Source: Rotaria sordida
Lineage: Eukaryota; Rotifera; Eurotatoria; Philodinida; Philodinidae
NCBI GenBank assembly: GCA_905250125.1
Contig: CAJNOL010000195.1
Coordinates: forward strand, 62,001 to 126,000
DNA: 64,000 bases
Reading direction: 5' to 3'
This document shows, one piece after another, positions 49,520 to 62,413 of this stretch. Positions within the stretch are counted from its first letter, which is position 1; the number at the start of each line of letters is the position of its first letter. The notes under the pieces were generated by a model. It made no database searches. It was not told the DNA's origin and saw only the letters and a list, made by a program, of their open reading frames with translations. A program made the position numbers and the translations under genes.

Positions 49520-51732
49520 ATGCGTACTGAGCAAAATACCCGTAGAAGTACATCGGCTTTGTTATATGATGACAATCAAAAAATAGTAGATGCAATGTCA
49601 GAACAACAACCATTATTAGGCTATACAGATAGTAATAATATTGTCACACATCAATCATGGTATAAACGAATATATGCCAGATATGGTTTGTTTAGATTTA
49701 TTTATTAATGAAATATTAGAAAATATATTATCTAATTTCTAGTTGTGGCTTTATGGGTCTTCTTAGGTTTTATTTGTTTGTATATGTTACGTGTTAATTT
49801 ATCAGTAGCTATTGTTGCTATGACTATACCACGAAATCTTAAAAATGAATCTGTAGAAGCATGTCCATCGAATATAAATGATTCAAGTAGTACTCCAACT
49901 AAGGTTGATAAAAATATATATATATTTATTTTTTTCTTTTATTATTATTATGACATTTGAAAATTTTACATTTAATTTGTAGCATGATCAATTTGATTGG
50001 AATCCTCGTACACAAGGTTTTATACTTGGTGCTTTTTTCTATGGTTATACTATTTCACAATTTATCGGCGGTGAACATAGAATAGAATATGAATAAAATC
50101 ATTTTTTTTTCTTTTAATATATAAATAGGTATTCTAGCTGAACGATATGGTGCTAAATGGATTTTTGGTTGTGGTCTTTTAATAGCCGGTATTTTGACTC
50201 TACTTACACCAATTGCAGCTCGAACTCATGTTGGTTTTCTCATTGCTATTCGTATTCTTATTGGTATTTTTGAGGTAGAAAAATCTATTATTGACATAAT
50301 GAAATAAATAAATATTTAATGTATACATATGTAGGGTCCAGCATTTCCAAGTGTAGGTGCATTATGGGGTCAATGGGTACCACCTTTAGAAAGAAGTATT
50401 ATCCCGCCGATTTCACATGCTGGTAACGATACATTTGAATAAAATATTACATAAATTTTTTGCATTTTTTCCTCATTTTTTTTTATAGGAAAAGAAGTAG
50501 GTGTTGTAATCACAACTTCATTAGCAGGTGTTCTATGTGCATCGAATTTTTTGGATGGTTGGCCATCAGCATTTTATGTTTTTGGTAAGAATAATAACAA
50601 TGTATTCATTCTATCATAAACTGAATTTATAGGAATTATTACTTGTATATGGTTTGTTTTCTGGTGTTTTTTTTCTTATAATAATCCTTTTCATCATCCA
50701 CGATGTTCAGAAAAAGAACGACTACATTTGTCAACTTCTCTTCCAAAACCAAAGAAGGTTTATTTTTGTTTTGTTGAATTTTTTTTTTAATATTTTCATC
50801 GGTATTTTTTTTTAGTTACAAACACCATGGTTATCAATTGCATGTTCACTTCCATTTTGGTCAATTGCTATTGTATCAACTTGTATTCAATTTGTTTATT
50901 ATGTTTTATTAACATCATTACCTACTTATTTTGCTACAATATTAAGATTTGATTTACAAAAGGTATTTTTCGTTTTTTTTTCTTTGAAAAGATAAATCTC
51001 AAATAATATTTATTCATAGAATGGTTTGATGTTTTCTATCCCTTATATATTTCTATTGATTGTTATTATTATAAGTGGTCAAGTAGCTGATCATGTTCGA
51101 CATCGACAAATTCTGTCAACAACAGCTGTCCGAAAAATACAAACAATTATTGGTAATGTCTTTTTGTTTTCTTTGTTTTTCATTTTGAATGAAATTTTCT
51201 ATGTTGTTTTATTATTGAGAATAGGTTGTGTTGGTTCGTCTTTATTTTTAGTACTTGTTGGTTATGTTGGCTGTAGTAAAGTAGCAGCTATGGTTTGTAT
51301 AACATTAGCTATTGCTTTTATTGGTTTTAATTCAAGTGGTTGTCAAATATCACATCTTGATATTGCAAGCAATTATGCTGGTTCGCTTATATGACTCAAT
51401 TAGCCTATTTCATTCTTTTCTCTTGCATTTATAATAGGTACTCTCGTTGGTATCACGAATACATTAGCTTCAGTGCCGGGTATTGTGGCTCCTTATGTTG
51501 TCGGTGCTATTACAAATAATAATGTAAGACATTTTAAATTATATCCTAATATGTTGTTGTTTTTTTGGTTCTATTTAAATAGCAAACATTACATGCTTGG
51601 CAATTAATTTTTAATTTGTCAGCTGGAATAGGTCTTTTTGGTTGTGTTATATATTGTATATTTTTTGATGGTAATGAACAATCATGGAATCAAAGTGGTA
51701 TACACGAAGCTTCAACTGAAATACAAGAATAA
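49520..51732 (+). CDS. SLC17-type MFS organic-anion transporter (copy 2)
   Basis: Twelve exons in phase (49520..49685, 49743..49903, 49983..50070, 50129..50274, 50335..50422, 50489..50584, 50633..50757, 50815..50962, 51020..51152, 51235..51380, 51438..51523, 51583..51732) give 510 residues. SLC17 features are clear: [13 protein letters not shown], a short luminal loop with EACPS and N-x-S sites, [57 protein letters not shown] and [12 protein letters not shown]. Two introns use weaker GTTGAT and GTTCGC donors. The C-terminus is short and cytosolic. Its motifs and several exon joins match copy 1 at 37.1-39.4 kb, in opposite orientation, so the pair arose by duplication; copy 1 has an extra micro-exon near its start. 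Probable vesicular or lysosomal anion carrier. Confidence 0.92.
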
Positions 51733-52754
51733 TTCATATTTTCAAGAAAATTTCATAAAAAAAATTTTTTCTTTTTTTTTGGAGTTAATTAAATAATTTT
51801 TATTCTTTTTCAAGAATTTGTTTATCATACATATTAATAAGTCATTATAATGAAATTGTTATAAAAATAAATACTTTAACTAGTGACTATACTTAAAATA
51901 TGTATAAAGTTTGTTTCAAATGGAATATAAAATTTTGCAGAGTCATTCTTGAGTTTCCCAGAATTTTTTGCGTAGACTGTACATGAAGTTATGTTTTCTT
52001 CAATTATGAAAGACTGTTTTGTGGTGAAAACGTCTGATTTTCTAGAATAAAATCAAAGATAAAGAGACCTTTTTATTAATACAAAGCGGCATTTTACCTA
52101 ATCTGTTACTATTGTACAAAGATCTCTTCATGTGTTACATGCACGAACGGACACTGCGTTTATTATATCCTATGACTATGGAAGCATGTTTTCCGTGTAT
52201 AGAGCCTGAAGAATGTTTTCAAAGTAAGCCGCAAAGGAGTACTAAAATGATTCCATGATATGTTTTTACAAACAAACGCAATCATTAATAGACAGTTGTT
52301 TCCTATTAGCTGCTTCTCAGGATTTTACTCATTCGAGTCTGACACTTCGTTATGAGAGAGAAAGCAAAATATTGTTCGTACTGAATTTCGATATCATTCT
52401 GGACTTAAATACTAAACAAGACAATAAACTCCAGAAACTATTTCAAAACATCGATTTTTTTAAGGGTCCTCTAATATGTCTTTCGCGTCATTTATTCAAG
52501 AGGGTTCTTCTAATGTGTTGAGGGCTTTACGTAGAAACAGATTGAGGTGGTATAGAAACCGAATGATCAACAATAAGTTACAGAAGATATGTAACAATCA
52601 CAAGCTGAACAATTTTAGATTGAACTTTATATAGATATTTCGATTATATCTTTTATTTTAATACAACATTTTTCATTTATTTTATCTTGTTGAGAAGGTT
52701 TATGTCAATAAATTAAGGATTCACTTCATTTTATTTCACTTTCACACATTTTAA
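51733..52754. other. Intergenic with an open frame of doubtful status
   Basis: A plus-strand frame at 52255..52521 (88 codons, SCFLLAASQDF then ESKILFVLNFDI) faintly recalls the ART pattern FLSTSxD...VLFEI of rotifer ADP-ribosyltransferases, but it lacks the motif residues and flanks. It may be a remnant. No other feature. Confidence 0.3.
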
Positions 52755-53335
52755 ATAGAAATTACTCGTATACATAACTTTTATGATGTAGTTAAACGAC
52801 ATTACGACGTTGAATTATGGAAAACATTTGCTGATCGTTTTAATTGTTTATCAATTACGAAAATCAATCACAAAAAATATTTTTCCTTCTCATAATGGTC
52901 TTTATCTAGATTTACATTCACTTGAACAAATAAAACACATTGCAAGATGAACTGATCTACCTCATGCAGAATTATTTTATGATCTCCTTTGGTTAGATCC
53001 AGATAAAGATACATCATAAGGGATGAAAATAATTGTGGTGTATCGTTTACGTTTGATGCGGAAGTTGTTTCACAGTTTTGACTACTACATGATCTTGATC
53101 TAATTTATTGAGAACATCAGGTTTGATTCACATAGAAAAAAAAATGAATTATTGTCATATTAAATAATTATAGATTGTTGAAAATGGTTATGAATTCTTT
53201 GTCAAGCGTAAGTTAGTAACGATTGTCTTTTCATCAAATTGTTATGTAAAATTTGATAAAACCGATGGTGTAGATAATAAAATATAAGGTCTTCGTTTCA
53301 AATACTTTGACTATCAACTTAAAAAACATCTATGA
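52755..53335 (+). pseudogene. PP1-type serine/threonine phosphatase pseudogene
   Basis: After a TTTTAAATAG acceptor-like string the frame reads ITRIHNFYDVVKRHYD then VELWKTFADRFNCLSI, matching the INRIYGFYDECKRRY and LWKTFTDCFNCLPI segment of PP1 catalytic subunits. The family order continues through SHNGLYLDLHSLEQIKHIAR (PP1 GGLSPDLQSMEQIRRI), ELFYDLLWLDPDKD and, after frameshifts, IVENGYEFFVKRKLVTIV and LRFKYFDYQLKK. At least three stop codons and several frame changes are present. The HGG metal-site histidine context is degraded to SHNG. The N-terminal half of PP1, including GDYVDRG, is missing. Non-functional. Confidence 0.88.
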
Positions 53336-53784
53336 AAGATACACAAACAAAAGAAACAATAGCGCATACATCGAATGTTTAGATGAATACAATTTATACA
53401 TGCTGATTTTAAATTATAATGTTTAAAATATTTAAACAAAGTGTATCAATACCATTGTTTGATGAAAAAGAAGTTTGAGATCTTTTTGCAAATATTTTGA
53501 GTGTTTGATTTTGTGACTTTATCTAAATATGGCACTAATTGTTAAAAATGCATTTAATATATGATAAATGCAGTCAGATTATCACAAAGTGATCGTGCAA
53601 ATTTTTCACCATTATCAATGAAAAAAATTTGCGGCAGAAAGAAAAATAGCATCAGGCATTCATTATCATATAACATGAATATGTGAATATTATTCTCGCG
53701 GACAGCAGCGAGAAAAATAACATATTATATATATATAGGTTGAAAGAAAATGAGAATGACTGAAATGAAATATAATCGTTAGAC
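53336..53784. other. Spacer before the F-box gene
   Basis: Decayed sequence after the PP1 relic, then an AT-rich upstream region with a (TA)n run near 53727. No gene. Confidence 0.4.
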
Positions 53785-55503
53785 ATGAACATTTTAAATC
53801 ACAATGATATTAATATACTGGATCTACCAGATGAAATGTTACTTACCATTTTCAATAAACTGAATACGATTGATATGCTCTATTCATTGGTAGATGTAAA
53901 TCAGCAATTTGATCGATTAGCACTTGATTCTCGCGTTATTGATCATCTCAATTTTGTGATTAAACGAGATGATATTCATAGTTCTTCAGTAGAGATTGAT
54001 ATTCTTTCACGAATTTGTTCGAAAATCTTACCTCGAATTAATGAGAAAATAATCAAACTCATTCTTGAATCACATTCTATGGAACGTATTATTAATGCTA
54101 TTGATTATCCTCGACTCCATTCATTATCATTAGTCAATTATCAACCGAAAATACTTTTACGGCATTTATCAGGTATATTTATGAATTTTAATTAATTTCA
54201 TCAATTATTTATATTTAAGATAACACAATGTTACATCTTCTTACTAACCAAATTACACATATTATTGTCGATATTAATATTGAGAATGTTGCGATACCGA
54301 TTAGAAATGAAGCAGATATATTTGTAATCATATTATTAATCAGTTAACGTTTAAGTGATTTGACTTTTCTTCAAAAGTCCTCAGAAGAATATCTAACAAT
54401 TTCATTTTTGAATATTTTATATAGAAATTCTTTTTCTTCAACCCTCACTAAATTGACAATAAATGTCAATAGTTTTGATGATTGTCTTTATCTTTTTAAT
54501 GGATGTCTCGAATCTTTATCTACATTGATTATTCGTATCAAGAAAATTACTCGTTCATTATCGGAAATAGATAATACAGTAAGTATAAGTACGATCATTA
54601 AATATAAATACATTTATCTTTAAAACCTAATGATTGTTTCATTTTCTTTAGAAAAAGCTTCTCAAATTAAAACATTTCTCATTAGCAACAGATTTTTATA
54701 CAAGTTGTTATGATACAGAAGTTGTTCCATTACTTCGTCGAATGTTAAATCTTGAAGAATTAACATTATTTCTTTCAGTAGTAAGAAGTAAATCGACTTA
54801 TATTGATGGTAATCAATTATATGATAAAGTTCTTAATTATATGTCACAACTAAATAAATTTATCTTCAATATACACACTCGCATTATGAACGATTTTATT
54901 ATCAACAATAATATTAAAATTGATCTTCCATCGAATGATGATATTCGAAATAGTTTCATTAAAAGAGGATTCAAATCAATTGATACATGTGCCGATGATA
55001 AACTTATCAATAATAGAGGCAATTGTCATGTTTATTCTCTTCCATATCAATTCAACGAATTCTTGTTTATGAATAGTTGTTTTCAAGGTGGAAAATTCGA
55101 TAAAGTTCGATTGTTAACAATGTTTGATATACGTCCATTTGAACATGAATTATTCAAAATCATCTCTCAAGACTTTCCTTTTCTTCAACAATTACATATA
55201 TGTAATAATCATCGGCAAATAAATGAGCACCATCATTCATCTACATTGATTACATTTAATTATCTGTTTAAACTCCATCTTTACGCTGTACACAAGGACT
55301 ACGTTATACAGTTTCTTTCGGATAAAAACACTCGTTTACCTTGTTTAACAAATCTCATAATTGAGTATAAAACATTAGTAGCTGTAACAAATAATTTTAC
55401 CAATGATGCAACACGTCTCAATTGTTCTAAAATTAAATATCTAGTTACATATGAACCGTTTGTTCGTTCACAAAATTTTGTTGCATATTTTCCGTCTCTG
55501 TAA
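53785..55503 (+). CDS. F-box protein of the rotifer-expanded type, with one nonsense codon
   Basis: Exons 53785..54172, 54220..54578 and 54652..55503 join in phase to 532 codons. Residues about 11-50 are an F-box (LDLPDEMLLTIFNKLNTIDM, YSLVDVNQQFDRLALD), which recruits SKP1 and cullin ligases. The rest has LRR-like spaced hydrophobic segments (LHSLSLVNY, FSSTLTKLTINV, LNLEELTLFL, LPCLTNLIIEY) typical of substrate-binding regions. Reading exon 2 meets an in-frame TAA at about 54345-54347, after which the same frame continues with good family sequence (RLSDLTFLQ). It is either a recent pseudogene, an allele with a nonsense mutation, or a sequencing error. If translated, truncation leaves the F-box with little of the binding region. 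Large F-box families of this form are known in bdelloids. Confidence 0.75.
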
Positions 55504-55839
55504 ATAGTATTCTTTTATATAAATCATTTGAATAAAAACAAATACAATAAACATACAATAAGGAATTTAACACATTTCATCTAATATATAAAGAATGTTT
55601 CTCTGTCTGTCTGTTCTTTATGCATTTGGTCCCTGTAAGAGCCAGTGCAACCAAACTTTGCATGAACTCTTCTTTTATCAAGGGGAAGATCAAGGACTAT
55701 TTCTTTTTCAGAAATCATGGGTTCTCCGCCCAAAAAAGACCTACCTGTGTGCCCAACCAATCCGATTGCAGCTTTCATTAGTATAGGATAGAAGAACTAC
55801 ATAACATCAGTCCGCGATCGCACAGAAGACATCTAACCA

Positions 55840-56270
55840 AAGGTTTTCGTGGGTGGTGAGTTCGAATCTGGAGTCCAATTGCCTCGGAGTCTGATTCGCT
55901 GGCCGAAAACCAATAGGAATTCAGCTGCCAGGAAACCAGCTAATCAAACTTACGTTTTCAGCGAAAAAAGTCAGGTAGAGGTTTTCAGAGGCGGTGAGTT
56001 CGAATTAGGAATCTAGTCGTCTCAAAATCTTATTGATTAGCCCGAAACCAATAGGAATCGAGTTTTTTGGAAAACGAATATCATTAGATGATCGGAGGGA
56101 GGATATTAGGAATCGGAAGTCTATTGAGCTCGATATCCTACTGGAGTACCCATGGTTCTACTGAGTGACCCATGCCACATACAAATCGAGTTTTGGGGAA
56201 ATTGGTTTCCTGGAAATTATGTGAGGCGGGGATTTCGAATAAATAGTCTATGAGATGCAAAATTTGTTCG
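55840..56270. repeat. Degenerate GC-richer repeat cluster, period about 139 bp
   Basis: Two diverged copies begin AGGTTTTCGTGGGTGGTGAG (55840) and AGGTTTTCAGAGGCGGTGAG (55979). They share GAGTTCGAAT and (G)AAACCAATAGGAAT(T)C about 75 bp later. A third partial copy, GAGGCGGGGATTTCGAAT, lies near 56221. Composition is well above the local GC level. CTGTCTGTCTG strings lie on both sides (55600 and 56325). Origin unknown. Confidence 0.6.
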
Positions 56271-57617
56271 TCATAGATATCGACTCCTTAGGTTGCTAAA
56301 GGATCTGCCCCACAAAAATCTTTCTGTCTGTCTTTCTATAATAGAAAAGCGTATCTTATCACAAAGTACTTTTCTTGCAAGTTCTTATTATAAACTAATA
56401 AATGATAGAAAACATCAACTATCGACACCGATTTCCACCGTCGAGTCACGACTAAACTACTGTTTTTATAGATAACAATTCATTATCAAAATGAAAGTAT
56501 CCAAGCAACGAGCGAAAAAAAGATTCAAAAATTATAATAAATATATTTTCTACACAAAGACATAAAGATTTGTTTAAATTTGATTCCTATAAAGGATATC
56601 TACTGTTATTTGAACTAGCTCGACTGCTCTCATATATAAATAAAAGGCGGCTTTTTAATCATTTTGAAGATGATATTTAAAAGGTAACATACTATGACAT
56701 AAGAAAAAAGAGATAGAAATTAATAATAAAAGAACATTTTTTATAATTGCTTTCATTTCTAATCGATATATTAAAGATGTTTTATGAATAAAGAGAAAAA
56801 TAGAAATTTATCATTCAAAGCACATAAGACTGTTCTATTCTATGTTATTATTCAACTATATTAAATATGATCATCACTGACTGATCTTAAAATATAAAAT
56901 TTCCTTAGATTATTCAAATCCTGTTTTTAACCAAAGAAAAATAGAAACAATATAGAGAAAACTTTGAAGAATTATTGTACAAATTTAAAGATTAAATAGA
57001 ACTATTGTCTCAAAGAGATCGACAAATTTCATGGTATTTTTATGAATATTATTTCAGAAGGTAATGAACTTATGTAATAGTATTTATTCTGTGTAAATCA
57101 ATCTATCATAATTTAGTATTAAATAAAAAAAATCTGTAACATTGATAATACCATCATATTTGAGATAATGAGAATAACGTTGAATTGAAACTATTTTGGC
57201 ATGTGTTCTGATTATTCATTAAATCTAACATTTTGAATGTCTCACAGTTGTTGTTTATTTATTTAATTCGTTTATTTTGCGATATGTACTATAAATATAT
57301 GAAAAAAGAAAAATATTATTTATTTCAGGGTTCTTTTCTCTAAATAGATTCGATCGTCATGAGAGGAAACCTATCAAAAGTAGAATATTCTACTCGCTTT
57401 ATTTAACCTTGAACTTAACCGACTCAGTTGACATTGTGTGAAAGATATTCCTTTCTTTAAATACCTATAACAGAATGAATATCTCAGTCAGAATTCTTAG
57501 ATTTATTTTTCGAGAATTGATAGGTGATTTCAAATTCTTTTTTTATCCAATTCGGATGAGAACTTGAAAAGGGAAAATAGAAAATCGATTTGATATTGAA
57601 TAAATAGAGAAAATTTA

Positions 57618-57880
57618 TTCACTTAATGTATTGTATTAAAAAAAAACAAAATATACCACAAGATGCAGCGTGAAATGTTCTACAATTCACACAGAAAAAA
57701 CTTATTGTAATTGTTTTCAAAAAAAGTAAAATTCTGCGAGACCAATTTTCGCACGGTCAAAATTTGGTCACTCAAAATTTTGAAAACAAAATAATCGATC
57801 GTATCTAAATTGTAGAGCTTTTCATGCTGCGTCTTGTGGTATATTTTGCTTTTTTTTTAAATACAATATATTAAGTGAAT
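57618..57880. mobile_element. 263 bp foldback/MITE with about 75 bp arms
   Basis: The left arm TTCACTTAATGTATTGTATT (57618 on) and the reverse complement of the right end match over about 75 bp, including CAAAATATACCACAAGA, GCAGC and TCTACAATT. Spacer about 110 bp, no coding content. Flanks share TTTAT/ATAAA, so a short TA-rich target duplication is possible. Confidence 0.82.
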
Positions 57881-58244
57881 AAAAATTGAAATGCAAAGCG
57901 TGGCCATTCAACCTGACGCACCGTTACTTTTTCTGTTATACTGCAATTTATTGTAGTCGTCCATAACTTTTTAATTGAATGTTCAATGAGACGTGAATAA
58001 GATCAGGTGTGTTGATTTAGAGATCGATTTTTAGTTTGCTTGTTTCTAATACATACAATAATTACTAGTTATCTAAATCTTCTACTGATAAATATTCTAA
58101 GTATATGCAAAAAAAAAAGATTTTTATTTTAATAATTATGAAATATGATATTTCACTTCTTATTAAAGTATATTAGTCTCTTCAGCACCGGTATTATATA
58201 ATCAATGAGATATCGAATATTGATGAGATAAAATATAAAACGAT

Positions 58245-61200
58245 TTAATTAAAACTGTAATTTTCCGGTGCATTATATGTAGAATTCCATGATAATTGAA
58301 TACCATCCAATGAAATTGGTAACATTGATGATACATTTCCAGTTAATTTTCCAAGTTTTTTCAATCGTTTTTGTCGTAATAATTTTGCTGTTGAAAGTGG
58401 TGGTAATCGACTATTATTATTATTTGTTTTTGGTGGAGTTTTAATTGCTAAAACACTGTCTTTGAATAATGCACGATCCAAACTTGTAAAATCCTAATTG
58501 ACACAAAAGAAAAAAAGAAAAAAAGAAAATAAATAATTGAATTTTTAAATAAAATCAATCATCAAATCAAAGTGCATATGATTATTTTAAAAACAAATCA
58601 TGTGAAAATCAAACCAAGTGTTAACCTCAAAACGCGTTTCAACATTTTGAAAATGTGAACGATCCGTTTGATTGGTACCCGAACGAATACTAGGCAACTA
58701 TAATTGTTTTTATTTTGAATTTTACTAATAAATAAAAAAATTTAAAAAAAAACCTATACCTTAGTTTTTGTTGACATACTCTTCGTTGTTATAACTATAA
58801 AAAGAAAAAAAGACCGAACATATATTTTATTATATTTTTTCCTTCTAATAATAATCTTATACTTGTTCTTTCTAATGGACTAGTTGGAGTTGGTGATGAA
58901 AGACATTCATATCGATGAAAATTATTCCATCCATTTATTTTACATGCTTTTGAACAAAATGATGTTTTTTGACAACGTTTACAAAGAGTAAGTCGTACAC
59001 CAGTGCTTCGGCCACATGTAGCACAATAACGAAATTGACCAGTTATTCTAATACTTTAAATTTTTTATTTTTATAATAGGAATTCAATTCAATTAAATTT
59101 TACTTTGAATTATCATCAGAAGTTTTTTCTGTCAGCAATGAATGAGCTCGTGATATGGCACTTTGTGCAAATAAATTAGCAGGACTTGATGTTTGATTAT
59201 GACCATCTAGACATCAAAGAAAAAAACATTTGAAGAAATATAAAATCTTTTGTTTTTTCTTTCTTCAAAATTTCAAATATACCTAATGTTGGTGTTGGTA
59301 AACGTAAAAATTCATCATGTTTTGGAGTTTCTTCTCGAAATCGTTTAGCTATATAAGCAAGTAATTCTTTTCTTTCACTATGTATAACACGTTCTTGAGT
59401 TGTTAATTGATGATATGGAGTTTGAGATATTCGAGTATCCTATTATTTAAAAAAATTTATCATCTTAGAATTAATAAATAAAAAAAACTTACAGCTGAAT
59501 ACATAAAATGAGCAAAATCAACTGATGAACCTAAAGTATTTTTTGGACCAAATCGAATTGGATAAAAAACTTTAGGATTTTTTTCTATAAGACGTTCAAT
59601 CTATAATGAATAATTAAATTTTTGATTTAATTTAATTTAAGTTTTTTTTTTTAATTTACTAATTGTAATCGTTTTGTATAAGTCCAACCAGGTTCATAAA
59701 ATGTTGATAATATAGTACATAATGCATTTCCATTTCCTAAACCAAGTGTTGTTGATGGATCAGTAGTTTCATGATTGAGAAGTAAATCAACTAAAGGTTG
59801 ATTGCCCAAAGCAATAGCAAGTGTAAGTGGTGTTTGACCATTACAAACAGAATTTGGATTTGCTTGATATTCAAGAAGAAGTCGAACAATATCTAATGTA
59901 TCTGATGTTGCTTCTCGTGTACATGCTATATGTAAAGGTGTACGACCATGTTGTTGTTGAATATCAATCTAAAATTTAAAGAGATTTTTTTTTTATTTGA
60001 TAAAATAAAAACAAAATTATTTTACTTTTTTATTCGAATTGATAATAAGTGGATCAATAAGTGAAAAATATTCTTTATTACCCGATAATGATTCAGCATT
60101 AACATCAGCACCATATTCTAATAATAGTCGAATAATATCAATTGCATATTTCGATGAAGAACCACAAGCAATATGTAATGGAGTTAAACTTGCATGACGA
60201 ATAGGATCTAATTGACAATTAACTTGAGCTTTTGTCTTTAATAAGAATTCAACCATATGTTTATCACCAGCTCGAACAGCTAATGCAAGTACAGGTAAAG
60301 GCCAATCACTAAGTGATGGATCAGCACCACGACGAAGAAGAAGTCTTATAAAAGCAAAAAAAAACATTAACATAGATAAATTGAATATTAATAAAGACAT
60401 ACACAATAAGTGAATAAATAGATTCACGAAATTTTTCATCACGAATACGTTCACGAAGATTATCTGTTAGTTCATATCCATATGAATCTATTCAAATTCA
60501 ATATAAATTATAATTCAAAAAATATGATATATATCTTTTTTTTTGTTACTCTTTTTTTCTGCATCATTTATTTTCATTGATTCTAATGATGATAAAAATT
60601 TTGCTTCATCGGTAATAGTTGAATCATTTTTAAAATTATTCGAAGAATTTGTTATATTTTGTTTCGATGATGTCATTGTATTTGTTTCTGTTGAATTTGA
60701 TGTTCGAGGATTTAATATAACAGGATCTCTATGTTCTAAAGCTGTATTAATTGTTTGTTGAGGATCATTACCATAATAAAGAAGAAAAGCAAGAGCAAGT
60801 GGAGTTAAACCATCATCTGATAATTGATTAACATTAGCACCAAAATCAAGAAGAACATTAACAACGTTTATGTGTACGTTATAAGTAGCAAAATGTAATG
60901 CAGTTAAACCATGTGAATCACATACATCAACATATGCAAGTCGCTGCATTAGAAGATTACGTACATCTTTTTCTTGACCATTAAATGATAATTCAAATAG
61001 ATTTAATGAAGCATTTTCTAATGGACCTGGATTAGGAAACGAAGAACGAGTATCTATAAAAAAATAAAAACAAAAAAAAAAGATATTAAATTTTACTTAT
61101 TAATATTGTTTACTAGAAAAAATATCCTCAATAGGAAATGATGCTCGCTGTTTAAATGGCCAAAATTTATTAACATAATAATATAATTGTTGTTGTTCAT

Positions 61201-62413
61201 GTGTTTCATTAGGTGGTAATATATCTGGAGTTCGTTCTTTTAAAATTTTATTTTTTAATATTTGTTCATCATTTTTTTCATAAATACTCGATAAATAAGC
61301 ATTTAATTGTTCACGTTTATCTTGCATTGTTTCTTGTACACGATCAACATGTTCAATAATATATCGAGTTAATAATGAATTTTCATCTTGAATATTATTA
61401 CAAAAGAGTGTTGGAGATTTCTTTTTTAATAAATAATCATGATTATATATAGTTGAAAGTAATTCATGTGGTGAATACCATGATGGAATAATAAGTGAAG
61501 ATGAATTTAGAGATTTTTTATCTGTTATATGTATATCTATTGTAAGTTTTGGATGAGAATAAAGTAAACGAATCAGATCTTCATTTAACCATAAACCAAC
61601 ATCAGCACATTGTAGAGATTCATAAATTAATATACCTGGACCGAATCGTTCATCATGACAATATAAACCCTAGAAAATAAATTATTTATAAATTGCTTGT
61701 CTCTTAATAATTAAATAAGACCTTGAATTCAGAAATATTTGGATTATGAGAAATTCCAAATCCATGTCGTCTATCAGCAAAAAATGCGCCTGTATATATT
61801 TGACCATCAGACCAAGTTAAAATACCTTTGCCATGTTTTTTATCTTCATAGATATCACCTGTATATTTCTTTAAATCAATTAAATCAATATTGATTTCTT
61901 CTATCTTATTCAAATATAACTCACATATTCATCTTTTGTTGTTGAACTTGGTGTTTGTTGTCTAGTACTACTGGTAGTTGATGTTGAATCTCGAACAGCA
62001 TCAATAGATATAGTACTAATGCCATTTTGATTATTGTTATTATCACGAATATGATTATCAGTCGCCTTATCTGAATCTGAGAGTGGATTAATATTTGTTG
62101 AAGTTATAAAAAAAAAGAAGGTGAACACTTGAAAAATGATGTTTCATTTTCTTACCATTCTCTTTAATTTCAGATGATATATTTTGAATAGTATCGTTTT
62201 CAATGGTCTCTGTCATTTGTTCTCGAGTCCTGCTGTTCGTTGGCATGGCTGTGGCTATTACCATTTTTTGTCTTATTTTTGCCAATCGCTGTTGAAAACG
62301 ATACTAAACAAAAATGAACAGTCGATTGACTATAAAGTTTTCAAGTTAATAAAAAAAAAATTCCACTTCACATAAGTGAGTGGGTCATGGGAATAAAAAA
62401 ATACGTCAGCCAT
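58245..62413 (-). CDS. ANKMY1: MORN-ankyrin-MYND protein (ANKMY1-like)
   Basis: A multi-exon gene. The first exon, 62413..62372 (MADVFFYSHDPLTY), joins in phase 0 over 68 nt to the exon starting 62303. Later exons include about 62078..61930, 61912..61722, a long one ending near 61122, 60949..about 60545, about 60340..60030, and several small ones to the TAA at 58245. Domain order is MORN repeats (YTGDIYEDKKHGKGILTWSD then IYTGAFFADRRHGFG), a 200-residue middle, six or so ankyrin repeats (DSHGLTALHFATYNVHINVV; RLLLRRGADPSLSD; GRTPLHIACTREAT), and a MYND zinc finger near 59040-58900 (CATCGRSTG, CKRCQKTSFCSKACK, GWNNFHRYEC). This order is that of vertebrate ankyrin repeat and MYND domain-containing protein 1. 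The MYND finger binds proline-rich partners; the cell role is unclear, with relatives linked to cilia. A basic tail ends the protein. Confidence 0.9.

Larger units (their letters stand above)
55504..58244. other. Repeat-bearing intergenic region
   Basis: No gene is supported between the F-box gene and the ANKMY1-like 3' end. It contains GC-richer tandem-like repeats (55840-56270) and a foldback (57618-57880), listed separately; the rest is AT-rich. Confidence 0.45.

Noticed and set aside
52255..52521. Possible ADP-ribosyltransferase fragment
   Set aside because: Only a loose likeness to the STS strand and a VLFEI-type strand; no Arg motif, no E-x-E and no matching flanks. Kept as an unexplained open frame.
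55595..55786. Frame starting MFLCLSVLYAFGP, and its minus-strand partner
   Set aside because: Both strands are open over the same GC-richer repeat-like sequence; neither has a domain or splice sites.
62184..62375. Plus-strand frame over the ANKMY1-like first exons
   Set aside because: Antisense shadow of well-supported minus-strand exons.
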